Source of the DNA: Adiantum capillus-veneris
Lineage: Eukaryota > Streptophyta > Polypodiopsida > Polypodiales > Pteridaceae
Length of the DNA: 64,000 nt
NCBI GenBank assembly: GCA_014529385.2
Contig: CM043969.1
Span: 73,452,676 to 73,516,675, forward strand
Reading direction: 5' to 3'
Shown here: piece by piece, positions 26,362-37,590 of the stretch
Position numbering within the stretch: position 1 is the stretch's first letter
How the letters are laid out: each line of letters opens with the position of its first letter
Translations under genes and position numbers: made by a program
Notes under the pieces: generated by a model
What the model saw: only the letters and a program-made list of their open reading frames with translations
What the model was told of the DNA's origin: nothing
Databases searched by the model: none

Positions 26362-27044
26362 AGCAATCTCGCTCCCATTAATACATACGGTGTTTTGAGT
26401 CTATTTCAATTTTAATTTGTTCAAGATGTCGTTTGAAATATGCATGTTTTTTAGTTTCAAGCGTGAAGACTTTCAATGTTGGTGTCTTTCAATGCTTGTC
26501 GCGTGATTTTGTTTATAATTATAGTTTTAAGTTAATTTGATGTTAATTTTAAGTGCTTTTAAAAAGTGACATTGAGTATAAAAGTGACTTTGTAGGTTTT
26601 AAAATTCATTCCTCACATTCACAAAACACAAGCTTTCAACTCTCTTCCCATTTTTTTTGCGAACAGACCCGTGGCAACATCTTCCGATGCACTTCTCACA
26701 CAATTACAAAAGATAGAACTTGCACATCGTGCACATGAACTAGTTAGTGCATTTGAGGGGACGATCGACATGCATGCCACTGCTAACCTTCATGTAGAGG
26801 GATTCTAGAGCTTTCTTGACTACATGATGGAGCACATGGAAGAATATGCAATAGTCTTCGAGGGATCCAACATGGCGTGGTTGCCAGTGGATTTTCTCAA
26901 ACATCTCTATGTGGCCAACAAAACTTTTGTTATCACTTGTTGAGGTTTATTAAAGGGCTTACTGAGTGGGACTACATGACAGAGATGAGGATGACCTCAT
27001 AGACTTGGGCATGGGGTGCATAGGCACAATTCATCTCTTGGGAC
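26362..27044 (+). other. Intergenic part of the 9.2-kb element
   Basis: AT-rich with no strong frame. A possible coding trace near 26740-26950 (ANLHVEGF.SFLDYMMEHMEEYAIVFEGSNMAWLPVDFLK) carries a stop and leads toward the frame at 27045. Confidence 0.4.
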
Positions 27045-27698
27045 ATGGGTCTGGTATTGCTTTTGCTTGAGGGCATGGAGAAGGGAAAATCAAAGGAAAA
27101 GACCGACCAGAAACCTCTTGTAACCATTGTGGAGGAATTAGATGAATTTATTGAAGAGGTTGATGAACATACTGAAGCATCTATGGCACTCATCCTCCTG
27201 CAAGATACCAGCTCCACTACGGAGGAAGATGGGATGATAGAGGGAGACGAGGTGCTGGAGGAACCTCCTGACCTCCAAATTCTCACTTTGCATGCAGTGG
27301 TGGTGGATGGTTGTCACTTCTTGTTCATTAATGACATTGCAAAGACACTAGGACTCAAAGAAGATGAGTCACTCTTAGTGCTCGCTATCTATGCGTCCAT
27401 GAAATATCCCAATGGAAAGCAAGAGAAGGCCAACTTTCAAATTGACTTTGAAAACCAAGGTCTCCCACCAAGCCTCTCATTCCTCCCTAGTGAAAACGAG
27501 CAGAATTTGGTACAAACCGTGGCAAATACACTTATGGAAATCAAATCATGTGCCTCATTTTATGAAAGCATCCCAGAAAGTGCTTTTTTTCCACACAAAC
27601 CAGTGATCATTATGGGTGGAGAAGATCGCTCTCTCATCGACCTTACAAGGAAAACTCTTGAAGAGATGGATGAGGAAATTGAGGTAGCCACTTTTTAA
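27045..27698 (+). CDS. Acidic unknown protein of the 9.2-kb element
   Basis: 217 residues ending in TAA. An acidic linker (about residues 15-75: VEELDEFIEEVDEHTEAS and TEEDGMIEGDEVLEEPPD) precedes a compact domain (LHAVVVDGCHFLFINDIAKTLGLKEDESLLVLAIYASMKYP). The composition is low in Cys and high in Glu/Asp. I do not recognise the family. The upstream reading suggests the coding region starts earlier, so the Met used may be internal. It lies between the inverted repeats and faces the minus-strand transposase-like gene, so the two may be the divergent or convergent partner genes of a two-gene transposon. It is one of the longest unbroken frames in the window, which favours real coding. Confidence 0.5.
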   Translation: MGLVLLLLEGMEKGKSKEKTDQKPLVTIVEELDEFIEEVDEHTEASMALILLQDTSSTTEEDGMIEGDEVLEEPPDLQILTLHAVVVDGCHFLFINDIAKTLGLKEDESLLVLAIYASMKYPNGKQEKANFQIDFENQGLPPSLSFLPSENEQNLVQTVANTLMEIKSCASFYESIPESAFFPHKPVIIMGGEDRSLIDLTRKTLEEMDEEIEVATF

Positions 27699-27749
27699 CT
27701 TTATTGATAGTAAATTTCATCCTATAGCAAGTGTTGAAGTTGTTTAAAA

Positions 27750-28175
27750 TGTTTTGCAGACCGCATACCATGTTGATAAGTTTGCAATGTGTACTGGAGG
27801 TTCGTGCAACAATCCTATGGGTAGAGATAGCTCCCTGTGGCACTACCTTGGCCATCTGGGGCCATCCGTTCTTTGAGTGCACACACAGAGTTCTCCAAGC
27901 ATGGTCTTGCGGAGTTGCTCAAGTGCAAGGCATTAAGTTCCATCCTTGCTGAAGATTCCCTTACCCTTAATGCTCACAAGTGTATCTTGGTGGACCGAGA
28001 GGTGGCATTGTATGCCTTTACAGGAAAGCACTCTGGTTCATCTATCTCCCATTGTGCTTTAAGCCTAGGTCAAGGGGTGACAAACCCAGAGGATATTGTC
28101 AAAACCTTTGGTGTCAAGTCGGCCATTCGCCCTATACCAAAAGATGTAATTTACAAGAAAACCAACCAGCCATGA
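27750..28175 (+). CDS. Possible downstream exon of the acidic-protein gene
   Basis: The frame at 27837-28175 (ALPWPSGAIRSLSAHTEFSKHGLAELLKCKALSSILAEDSL...KHSGSSISHCALSLGQGVTNPEDIVKTFGVKSAIRPIPKDVIYKKT) is unbroken and protein-like. 'gttttgcag' at 27752-27760 is a plausible 3' splice site just before it. I infer an intron between 27698 and this exon. No domain is recognised. An upstream TAA at 27697 would otherwise separate the two. Confidence 0.35.
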
Positions 28176-28229
28176 TGTAATATCCAGAGCAATATACAAT
28201 AATTTTGTCTTCTGTATTTTGTTTGTCAC

Positions 28230-28590
28230 TTCATGTACCTTTTTTTTCTATTGCACATATTGGCCAATACATCTTTTTATTCAATGCGTTCACACCTACT
28301 TGACCATCCAAGCATCGGCCTGACGTGGGACGCCTACCGGTGAATGTTTTGTGAAACAAAGCCATTTTCGGTGCATACGGAGGCTGTGGGATGACCAAAA
28401 GCCACGCCAATGAACATCGACAACGGGCAAAAAAAATGGCCTATGCGCCATGGTGCGCATGGGGCAGTTTTGATACAAGATACACCATCTTGGAACAACT
28501 ACACCAAAATATCCTCGGTGGCATCCTGTAAAGCCAAAAGAGCTGCATGCTGGATACGTGTAATAGAATCTGAATATTCGTCCATAACTT
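28230..28590. other. Short gene-free gap between converging genes
   Basis: AT-rich start, then sequence with minor frames on both strands. It separates the plus-strand acidic gene from the minus-strand coiled-coil gene, so both may end here. Confidence 0.4.
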
Positions 28591-28593
28591 CTC

Positions 28594-29360
28594 TTACCAC
28601 CGGAGAAAAAGAAACCTTTGTACTATTGGCTCCGTGCTCTTGATATTTTTGGATCTCATGTAGAGCAACTGTTCCAGGCTTCTATCACCATTTCTTCTGC
28701 GTTGTTGGCGGTGGTGGAGGAGCCGCTTGTTTGGCCCATTGAGGAGGGTCATTTTTGTACTTTTTCCTCTTCTCTTCTTGGGCTTGTTTCTCTTCAGGTG
28801 TGAGCTTGTCCTTTTTCTTTTTCGCACATTGTTTTGCTCTGTGAGGAATTTTTGAAGGTCTGGAGCTCCCAGCCTTTGCTTGTTGGGCGGCCTGAGCGCT
28901 ATCCTCTTCTGTTCTCTTCTCGGCCTCTGCTCATGCTTGTAAATTAACCAAGTGGGCTCTTTCAGCCTCGGCTCTCTGCCATTCTTCTTGCTCTCTCTGC
29001 CTTCTTTGTTCTTCAGGCAATTTTTGTGCTTTTCTCTCTAGTGCCTCTTTCTTCTCTAACACTCTCATTCTCTTCCTCCTCTTGGCATCCCGTGCTATTG
29101 AAACAGGATCACCGGGTATTACTTTGATCACCCTTTGTTTGAATTGCAGTGGGAATTTCATGGCATAGTTGCGGTTGCTTGATCTTCAGGTGTTGCCGTT
29201 GCTTGATCTCGAGTTGCTGCCGTTGCTTGATCTTCAGTTCTTGCCATTGCATGAGCTCCAGGTCATCATGTTTCCTGTGTTGGTATGTTAAGACCTGAAA
29301 ATGGTCCAAGCTCCAATAGAGGTGTGCGATTTGCATGCTGTAGTGGTTGGAGATCACCAA
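28594..29360 (-). pseudogene. Minus-strand coiled-coil, highly charged protein
   Basis: Read on the minus strand, a Gln/Lys-rich repeat comes first (QELKIKQRQQLEIKQRQHLK, 29175-29260). Then follow a short globular piece (MKFPLQFKQRVIKVIPGDP) and a long Glu/Arg/Lys coiled coil (RRKRMRVLEKKEALERKAQK, then EEQRRQREQEEWQRAEAERA). The same frame passes a stop near 28931 and continues as AEAEKRTEEDSAQAAQQAKA and a basic C-terminus (AKKKKDKLTPEEKQAQEEKRKK). A Pro-run near the end (APPPPTTQ) abuts 28700. It could be a DNA-binding or scaffold accessory protein of the 9.2-kb element; no family can be named. The nearly perfect (LKIKQRQ)n repeat indicates local tandem growth. Confidence 0.5.
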
Positions 29361-30242
29361 AATTTATCGCATGGTGTTTTCATCCTCTATAAGTTGAAGG
29401 TTGGGGGAGCTGTTGGGTGTTTGGAGCTGGTTCTTGTGATTGAGGCTGTGGATTTGAAGCGATGGATTTTATACGAGGTGGTGGTTGCAGATTTTAAGTG
29501 TTGTCAGTGACAGTGGTGTCATCATTGTGCGTGGTGGTGTGCTCTTGTGTATCGTCCATGTTGTGCAAGATATGAGTGCATGTATGTTTGGGCTTGAGAG
29601 GATCTTCTAAAATGTGTAAACAAGAAATGAACTTTAAGTTGTGAATTTTGACTTATATATTACTTAAACTTATTTTTTTTGAAAATTCAATAAAATCACT
29701 CAAAATTAAAAAAGATTAAAAAATAGACGAAACTTGAGCCATGGGACTAATAATTGTTGCCTTTACAAATCACTTTTCATGACAATGCATGTTTACAATA
29801 GATATGGTTAGAGTCAAAAGGAAATTAAATTTCCACCCAATGCCTACCATCACTGCCTTGTCTCCAACCAGCATTGGAATCGATCTTTTGCACTCAAAGC
29901 ATGATATGATTGTAATCGCCTCAAGCTAACCACTTTTTTTATTCTACATTTTAAACTTCTTTGTTCTCTTGTCTTCTTTCTCTCTCTCCCTGCCAAAACT
30001 CTGTAGAACCAATTGAACATCTCGTGAAGGGCATTGATCTTTTTCCTTCCACCTCCATGTCGTATATTTTTTAAAATACACTGCTTTTGCTTGATAGTGT
30101 GAGCACTCCATTCTTTGGCTTCCCCAAATGCCTAATGAACCATAAGTGTCGAGAAAAAAAGCACTATGTGCAAAAAGAATGTGTTGAAAAAAAGAACTTT
30201 AGTTTCGCATACAGATGTATTTTGATTGAAAATATCAAATTT
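29361..30242. other. No gene recognised within the 9.2-kb element
   Basis: AT-rich and without convincing frames on either strand. Confidence 0.45.
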
Positions 30243-32432
30243 TCAACACACCATGTAATGTGTTATGTGTGTCTCCCCCCAAGCATCCACCATTTGTGCT
30301 ATAAAAGTATTGATTACAAACTTTAGGGTGGATATCTCATCATTGGTTAGCTTTGCCTTTTTGAGAAGATGAAAAATATCATCAGTAGACTGCCACACAC
30401 GAGCACGCTTTATTCCTAGGGCTGCTTCATTACCTTTGTAGGTGGTAATGTTACACACCTTTTTCCACTCATTGGGACTTTGGGAGTCTAAATAGTTTGA
30501 AAGCAAATGTCTAGCTTTACTACCACCCATACAAACTTTATTAGGGAGATCTTGTGTACTTCCAGATGCCTTCTTGTCCTTTGATAACTCAACTGCACCC
30601 CCATGTATACCAACGCTCGATAGAATAGATTTGAGTTCTCGTATACACTCTTCTCTTCTTTCTGTAGGCTCCAAATTCCAAGCGTAATTAATATGGAGCA
30701 TAAACAATTTGTCAAGAATTTGTAGATAGGCATGAAGGGTCCACACATGCACATTTATCAGTGGTATTGGAAGAATAGGATCCCAAATTCAATAATCCAT
30801 GTTTCAATTAGGGGGTACTTGCTAGTCACAATTGAGGATGCCTTGAAACCATTGTTGTAGTGCTTTACCCACTGCTTGTGTAGTGGGTACATCTTTTTCA
30901 GAGTTGATTGTAACTTTGCCTCCCTTACCCTTACCACCTTTTGACTTGCTGGCCTTTGCACCCTTGCCATTAGTTCCCATTGAGACTTTACTGTGGAAAA
31001 AATAAATGCATGGAAAGAGGGTCATTGCACCTTGCTTGCACCCTAACATACACTTGAGTGTTTTCAAGTCTCCTGCCAAATGCCACTCAAGTTGGAACGT
31101 TCCAAGACCTGAAACATGCAATCTCTGTCCTTCTTGCTATTGTCGAATGACATCAACGATTGGTGTGTGATTGAAATACCATTTCAGAGTCTCATGTTTC
31201 TCATGTGGGAGATGAAAAGCTGCCAGCCACCAAATATTTTTCTTTGACTGAACACCTAAACAAATATTTCTCTTCTCATTGGCATTTGGCTCCACATTGA
31301 CACCCACCAAGGTCCTGCTCATCAACGTAATACTTACCCTTTCCAGTTGTTGACCTTTAACAACTTGGCACTCATCAAGCTTCATAACAAATATCACTTT
31401 CCCATCACACTCTTCTTGTGTCAATCCATAAAATCTTATCATTGACTCTTGGAGCTTCAACAAGTCAACATACACATTGTTGAACTCGTTGTAGCAGAAG
31501 AATTTGTTGTCTTCTAATGGCATGTCATCCTTCACATATTGAAATCCGCCCAACAAGCTTACAACATCATTATTGGTGCACTTTTTTGCAACATTGACAC
31601 TGTAAGGTGTTGGCAAAAATCAAAACAAAACTTTTGCCCAGTGATCGAGTGTGACAATTCTATACAAAGCTTCATAGGCCTTGAAACTTATTCCTACGCT
31701 GTCACACACCTCCATCATCTCTTGAGGCAACACAATGTTCTTTAGCTCATTGAAATACTTCTTCTGCAAAACATTAGCAATGCCAGCATTGGATGGATGA
31801 TCTAGTAGATCCACCAACTCCTTTGTCTTGATGATATGCTACATCAGAGCACGTTCGGTTGTTTGAGCATCGTGATCAATTCCCATCATCGTTCGAGCCA
31901 AGTTTCTGCATACTGAATTACCGTTACACCAACCTGCAGAACATATAAGGCATCAGAATCTTGCATCAGTATTCTTACCGAGTTTGACGGACATGTTTCT
32001 TTTGAGCTCCACCACTTGAGGATAGCAAGGACATCGCTTGTCTCTTGGACTTACGAATGTGGTAGCCAAGGGGAATGTGTGTCAGATGATCGATTCGCTG
32101 AGGCATATTGCGTGAAGTGTGTTGTAGTGAACATAATTGTCTAGTCGATGCTCTTGCTCTTTTTTTTGTTGATGTACTTTCTCATTGAGATTCGCCATCT
32201 CATCGTTCAATTGCTTCATCTTCTTGTTGGCTTCCTCTCTAACTTGCTGTAGATCTTTCACAGACTTCTCTTGCAGTGATGAATAGGCAGCCAAGATATG
32301 TTTACTTTCTTCCCTTTCATTGACAAAAGCTGAATACAATCTCCAGCAATAGCCAAACAGTTTGTCTCTTCCATCTCCATTAAAACGTAGAAGCTCAGTG
32401 ACATTACGAAAGGGTAGTGGTGCATTAGTCAT
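30243..32432 (-). pseudogene. Minus-strand transposase-like gene of the 9.2-kb element
   Basis: The pieces are read on the minus strand. (1) 32432-32082: LLRFNGDGRDKLFGYCWRLYS then a coiled coil (KDLQQVREEANKKMKQLNDE). (2) 31817-31137: one frame with a single TGA (LDHPSNAGIANVLQKKYFNE; MKLDECQVVKGQQLERVSIT; NIWWLAAFHLPHEKHETLKW). (3) 31121-30822: LGTFQLEWHLAGDLKTLKCMLGCKQGA..CIYF and a Lys/Gly linker (KSKGGKGKGGK). (4) 30752-30243: a Cys/His-poor helical domain (ECIRELKSILSSVGIHGGAV; VWQSTDDIFHLLKKAKL; FIAQMVDAWGETHITHYM). Conserved acidic residues in LDE and AGDLK could be part of an RNase-H-like DDE core; this is inference. The order and the host element's inverted repeats support a transposase. 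Intron or frameshift breaks separate the parts. Confidence 0.5.
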
Positions 32433-32882
32433 TGGATCACATGGGTAAATGTGGCCATCAACCCATAAGTTGATTGCCTTCCACCTAATGCTTTGTAGCT
32501 GATTCTACAACATTGGGATTCTATGTGCCAAGTCACACAGTAGCATACTCGTGCTCCAAATCAGCATTTAATCGATATCTTTTTGTCCTGTTAGTAATGT
32601 CTTGTAGTGGAGGGTGACTGAATGACATGTTTGTTAGCTAATCAAGAAAAATAGTGAGAGAATGTGTAATGGTGACTACTGCAAGCAGGGAAATCTTGCT
32701 ATGGAGGGAAAAAGTGGAAGGTACTCAGAGATAGTAGAAAAGGATTATGTTGTGGAGGGAAGAAAGAGAGGGAGTGTAGCTCAATCTCTTTTGAATTCGA
32801 AATATTGATCACGAGAGATATAGAGAAAGAAAAGCAACTGCACACAGAGGTAATGAAGTTCTCCATTGCTCGTTGGACTGGG
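32433..32882. other. No gene recognised
   Basis: This is the upstream region of the minus-strand transposase-like gene, so a promoter may lie here. Nothing specific is seen. Confidence 0.4.
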
Positions 32883-32891
32883 AGGGGGGGG

Positions 32892-32980
<89 letters not shown>
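32883..32980. repeat. (G)n-(AG)n microsatellite
   Basis: A G run of about 11 bases leads into a perfect AG run of about 86 bases. Ser-Leu and Arg-Glu frames over it are artefacts. Confidence 0.97.
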
Positions 32981-32984
<4 letters not shown>

Positions 32985-33408
32985 TCTGCAGCCTTGGAGG
33001 ATTTGCACTTTCTGTCAGATGTAGGTAGCATAGAATGTCCTCTTGATGATTAGGAGGTGGAAGTGACAAGAGAGAAAAGGGGGGAAAGAGAAAGAGTTGG
33101 CTCACATTTTAGAGAGAGAATGTAGTGAGAGAATATGCAAATACCACTTTTTTGGCAGGGGGACTAAAAAGTGCTTCTTTTAATGAGAACTAAGTGAGAG
33201 AGAGTGTTTTATATGTTAGAGAGAGAGGAGAGAGATGGGGAAAGACATTTTTAAATTCAGTTACCCACGTCTCTTTTGTGTTAAAATAGCCTATTTTCAA
33301 AATACAAAATATACAAATGGTATTTTTAAAAATCTTAGCATAGGCCTTTTTGCCCTCTCTTTTAGGCTTGGTCAAACTTGGCTTAAGCTTTAAGCATTTC
33401 CTTAAACT
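32981..33408. other. Right arm of the 9.2-kb element
   Basis: Purine-rich at first, then AT-rich up to the inverted repeat. No gene is seen. Confidence 0.5.
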
Positions 33409-33451
33409 GCCAAATAAAGAGGGCCTCCTATACCCCATTCCCTTCCTAATG
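33409..33451 (-). repeat. Right terminal inverted repeat of the 9.2-kb element
   Basis: On the minus strand it reads CATTAGGAAGGGAATGGGGT and later CCTCTTTATTTG. It pairs with 24283-24325. The gag sequence resumes at 33452. Confidence 0.85.
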
Positions 33452-36400
33452 TTTGTGCGGGCTTAACTGAAGAAATGGCGGAGTATGTGAACTCCCAAAG
33501 GCCACGCACCATATCCGCGGTTATACACCATACTACGGTGGCTTCTCGAATCAATTTCCAAATAGGGGCTAAAAGAAATTCTAAGCCCATGGAAAACTAG
33601 GGTTCCAATGAGCCTAAGAGGAAGGACAATGTCCAAAAGTCTCCTAAGGGAAATTCCAACAAAGCTAAGGAGAAGGGAGTTTACAAAGGCAAAACAAACT
33701 CTCTCCTAAAGAGCTTGAGCGTTATCACAAGGATAACCGCTGTTTCAAGTGCGACGAGCAAGGGCATGCATACCACGCTTGTCCCCAAAAGAACACCCAC
33801 CATGAGCCTCCTAGAGCTACCTTGGTAAAAATCCAAGAGGAGGAAACTCACCACAAACGATCTCCTCTATGCCATGCTTGGGGAGTTTTGTAAGAAAACA
33901 TGATGATTTTATTCTCTTTGACCCTGGTTCTACTCACAATTTCATATCCACAGAGTTGGCCACCAAGCTAGGCATCCAAGCCTATGAGATGGGAGATCTC
34001 CTACCCGCAAATGGTGCTTTCAAGGGGCAAGAAGCTTTAGTCACTCCCTTAATTGGGAAATTGAGGCTCCATGTCCAAAGCTATGTGGACAAAGAGGACT
34101 TCTTTATTTCTCCTCTCAAGCACGAGGATGTAATCCTAGGGGCACCATGGTTTGATCTCATGGTGGCTGCCAATGTTAAATTCCCTGAAAGGAGAATCTA
34201 CTTTAGGTTTAGGGAAAAAGATATGTACATAGATGCTAAGGAAATGTGTAACACCATACCCATTGTACATATGCAAGCTTTCAATAAGTCAATAAAGAGC
34301 TCTATTTCTATGTACATCATTTTTATTAAAGATTCTGAAAATGAACCTAATGCTTTAGCAAAAGAAAATATAAACAACCACAAGGAATTAGAGTTATCCA
34401 ATTTTCTTAGGGGTTTCAAGATGTCTTTAGGTGACGACATCCCTTGTGAACTACCTCCTAACGAGGCAACGATGACCATGCAATTGAACTTCTTCCAAGA
34501 AGTTCACCACCTAACAAACCTCCTTATAGAGTTTCTCAAGCTCAACAAGAGGAGATTATGCGGCAAGTGCATGAGTTAGTTGAAAAGGGCATGGTTAGGC
34601 CTAGCTCATCTCCATTTTGCTCACCTGTGCTATTAATGCAAAAGAAAGACGGCACATATCGTATGTGTGTCAACTATAGAGCACTAAATATGATCACTAT
34701 CAAGAATAGGTTTCCGTTCCACGGGTAGAAGACCTATTTGATAAGCTACAAGGGTCCACCTACTTTAGTAGGATTGACCTAAAAAATGGCTATCATCAAA
34801 TAAGGATAGTTGATAAAGCCATTGTAAAGACCGCATTTTGCACTATGTTTGGTCTTTACGAATATATTCTCATGCCTTTTGGATTGAGCAATGCACCAAC
34901 CACATTCAATCACTTGATGGAGAAGCTATTCAAGCCTCACCAAACCTTTATTGGAGTGTTCTTTGATGATATCATCATCTACTCTAATTCATTAGACGAA
35001 CATAAGCAACACCTCCAGGTAATATTTCAAGTTCTAAGAGAGAATAAACTTTATGTTAATCGAAAGAAAAGTGAATTTTTCTTGCAAGAGATTCAGTATT
35101 TAGGTCACATTATCTCTCAAGATGGCATCCAAATGAATCCATCAAAGTTAAGATAATAAAAGGATGGCCTAAACCAAGGAATCTTCATGAGCTAAAAATC
35201 TTTATAGGTATGTGTGCGTATATACTATAGACGCTTCATAGAAAAGTTCTCACTAATAGCAGGACCATTACATGACCTAACCAAGAAAAACATTAGGTAT
35301 ACATGGTCTGCCAAAGAGAACAATGCTTTCGAAAAGCTTAAAGAAAAGCTTATCTCTTAACCCATGCTTACACTATCGGATCCCTCAAAGCCATTTGAGG
35401 TCCAATGTGACGCTTGTGATGATTTCCCTGGAGCTATTTTTCTCCAAGAAGGGCACGCCATAGCCTATGAAAGTCGAAGGCTCAACCCTATTGAGCAAGC
35501 TCTAGGCATATATGAAAAGGAACTCCTCGCAGTTCTACATGCCTTACACTCATGGAAGCACTATTTATTGGGGACTCCCTTCATTCTGCGAATGGAGCAC
35601 CAAAGTCTTAAGTTCCATGACGCAGACCAAGCTCTTGACAAACAAATGAGGTGGGTTAACTTTCTTTCACAATTTCATTTTCATATTGCTCACATTGCTG
35701 GCAAGCATAATCAAGTAGCTGATGCACTCTCAAGACGGCCGAGAGTGAATGCGATTTCCATAGCAACTCACAATGATCTATCTTCTATGATAGATGAGTA
35801 TGCTATTGATCCCGATTTTAGAGATGTGATTTTAGCCCTTGCATAAGGGAAGAAAGAGAAACATTTACATTACAAGATGGTTATGTTCTCTATGGCAATA
35901 GACTAGGTGTTACTAACTCACTACGTGAGAAAGTAATGTATGAATTCATGCTCCTCCTTATGCGGGGCATAGAGGAATTCAGTCTACCCTAAAGGGATTG
36001 AAACATATTTCTATTGGCCTATCATGAAAGCAAACATACAAGAGTATGTTTCTAAATGTGTGGTATGCCAAAAGACGAAGTTTGATACAGGGAAGCAACT
36101 TGGATTGCTTCAACCTTTGCCAATCCCTAATTCACAATGGAAGAGCATATCCATGGATAATATCTTTGGATTGCCTTAGTCTATCCATGGAAATACGGGA
36201 GTATGGATGATAGTAGACAGGTTCAGTAAACAAGCTCATTTTATACCTGTCAAAAAGACTATCAAAGCCCATCAAATGGCAACCCTCTTCATTTCACAAA
36301 TCTTCAAGTACCATGGCTTGCCAATGTCCATAATGTCGGATAGAGATCCTAGAATGACCAGTAATTTCTGGAAGGGTCTCTTTAAGAATTTAGGGACAAG

Positions 36401-37250
36401 GCTAAATTTCTCTTCGGCCTATCACCTGCAAGTGGATGGCCAAAGTGAAATAGCTAACCTAACAATTCTTGATTTACTAAACGCCTATGTAACGGAAGTA
36501 GATCAAAGGTCTCAATGGGAGAAGTACTTACCCTTAGTGGATTATGCCTACAATAGCACTGTACATACTTCCACGGGAAAAGCACCTTTCGAGGTAATTG
36601 AGGGAAGATAAAAAAGTCCCCTACTACTTAAAGTACACGGGAAGATCTTTGTTTTGCAGATGAGTATAGCCAAGACCTACAAGAATATTTCCAAAAGATT
36701 AAGGATGCTATCTCTATCTCATAGTAAAGGCAAAAGGCTGTTGCTAATAAGCACAAAAGAGCCCAAGCCTTTAAAGAAAATGATTGGGTCTTACTCAAAT
36801 TTTCCAAGGCTCGATTAAGGCACACGACGGGCAAGAATCCTACGGGACACCAAATTTACTATGCTAAGTTAGCAAAAAGGTACTGTGGTCCCTTTCAGAT
36901 TCTTAGGCCAATCAATGAGATGGCCTATACTCAAGTTTCCCAGCCCCATTGGCTCATACACAATGCTTTCCATGTGAGCCTACTAAAGAATTACAAAGGA
37001 GAGCCACCTCAAGAACCAACTATTGAAGACCCACCGGAGATCGAGGACCAAGAAGAGGTGCTGTAGCCCGAGTCCATTCTCTGACATGAAGACAAGGTAC
37101 TAAGAGACGGTAAGACTATCCGATGATATCTTATTAAGTTTAAGACTTATACTTTTGAAGATGCTAGATGGATGCAAGGCATACAATTAAAGGATAACCT
37201 TAACCTTTTCAATGCTTACAATGCTTCCCTAGAGTAAGAAAATGTAAAAA
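33452..37250 (+). pseudogene. Family A gypsy gag end and pol, broken
   Basis: In order: gag remainder (GLTEEMAEYVNSQRPRTIS; zinc knuckle CFKCDEQGHAYHACP near 33738-33783); a retropepsin-like domain (33869-34579) with FDPGSTHNFIS, where Pro replaces the usual Ser/Thr after the catalytic Asp; RT (FGLYEYILMPFGL, catalytic VFFDDIIIYSNS near 34960-34996, YLGHIISQDGIQM); RNase H (35364-35846: VQCDACDD, EKELLAVLHALHSWKHYL, GKHNQVADALSRRP); and integrase (36160-36611) with Asp in MDNIFGLP, Asp in SDRDPRMTSNFW and Glu in GQSEIANLTI, so the D,D-35-E triad is present. A chromodomain-like tail (LxHEDKVLRDGKTI, LIKFKTYTFEDARWMQG) ends at about 37237, marking a chromovirus. Stops and frameshifts occur between RT and RNase H, in the integrase zinc finger region (35850-36160) and after integrase. 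Confidence 0.93.
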
Positions 37251-37577
37251 TGTTTTAAATGAACAAAGTTTTTATCTTATAAGACTCTCTTTTTTTTTAT
37301 TGTGCACAAAAATGAACTAGTATGCATGCTTAGATCAAGTTTGCGGAGACAACGACTCCCAAACACCAAGTAGAGCTTGTCACTCTACTATGGAAGATTG
37401 ATAGGACTAATGTGCAGACATGCTTGTGGTAGCTTAGGCTCTCAAGCGCCAAATGGACTAGTCATCCATTCTAGAACGATGTCGTAGGGTAACATAGGGA
37501 TCCTCTACCCGCTAGAAAAAGGACTAATGAATATGCTTTATCTTCTCTACCCCATAGTCGAGGACGACTATGATTTC
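37251..37577 (+). other. Non-coding tail between pol and the polypurine tract
   Basis: No frame is supported. The last 90 bases, around 'agtcgaggacgactatgatttcaag', are shared with the reverse-oriented copy at 62167-62242. Confidence 0.7.
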
Positions 37578-37590
37578 AAGAGAGAGGTAA
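37578..37590 (+). promoter_or_regulatory. Polypurine tract of the family A element
   Basis: AAGAGAGAGGTAA directly precedes the 3' LTR. The reverse-oriented copy at 62167 preserves the same sequence. Confidence 0.85.

Larger units (their letters stand above)
24283..33451. mobile_element. 9.2-kb TIR element with multiple coding blocks, superfamily unassigned
   Basis: The ends are inverted repeats of about 43 bases. The left begins CACTAGGAAGGGAATGGGGT; the right, on the minus strand, begins CATTAGGAAGGGAATGGGGT. Both continue through CCTCTTTATTTG with about six mismatches overall. The insert exactly interrupts a gypsy gag codon series and no clear target duplication remains. It carries plus-strand frames (25.0-28.2 kb), minus-strand coiled-coil and transposase-like frames (28.6-32.4 kb) and an AG microsatellite. 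The CACTA-like start suggests the CACTA superfamily, but the proteins do not look like TNP2, so I leave it unassigned. Confidence 0.75.

Noticed and set aside
24283-33451. Helitron reading of the insert (TC...CTAA between A and T)
   Set aside because: The ends are clear inverted repeats, which Helitrons lack, no hairpin lies near the right end, and no helicase is encoded.
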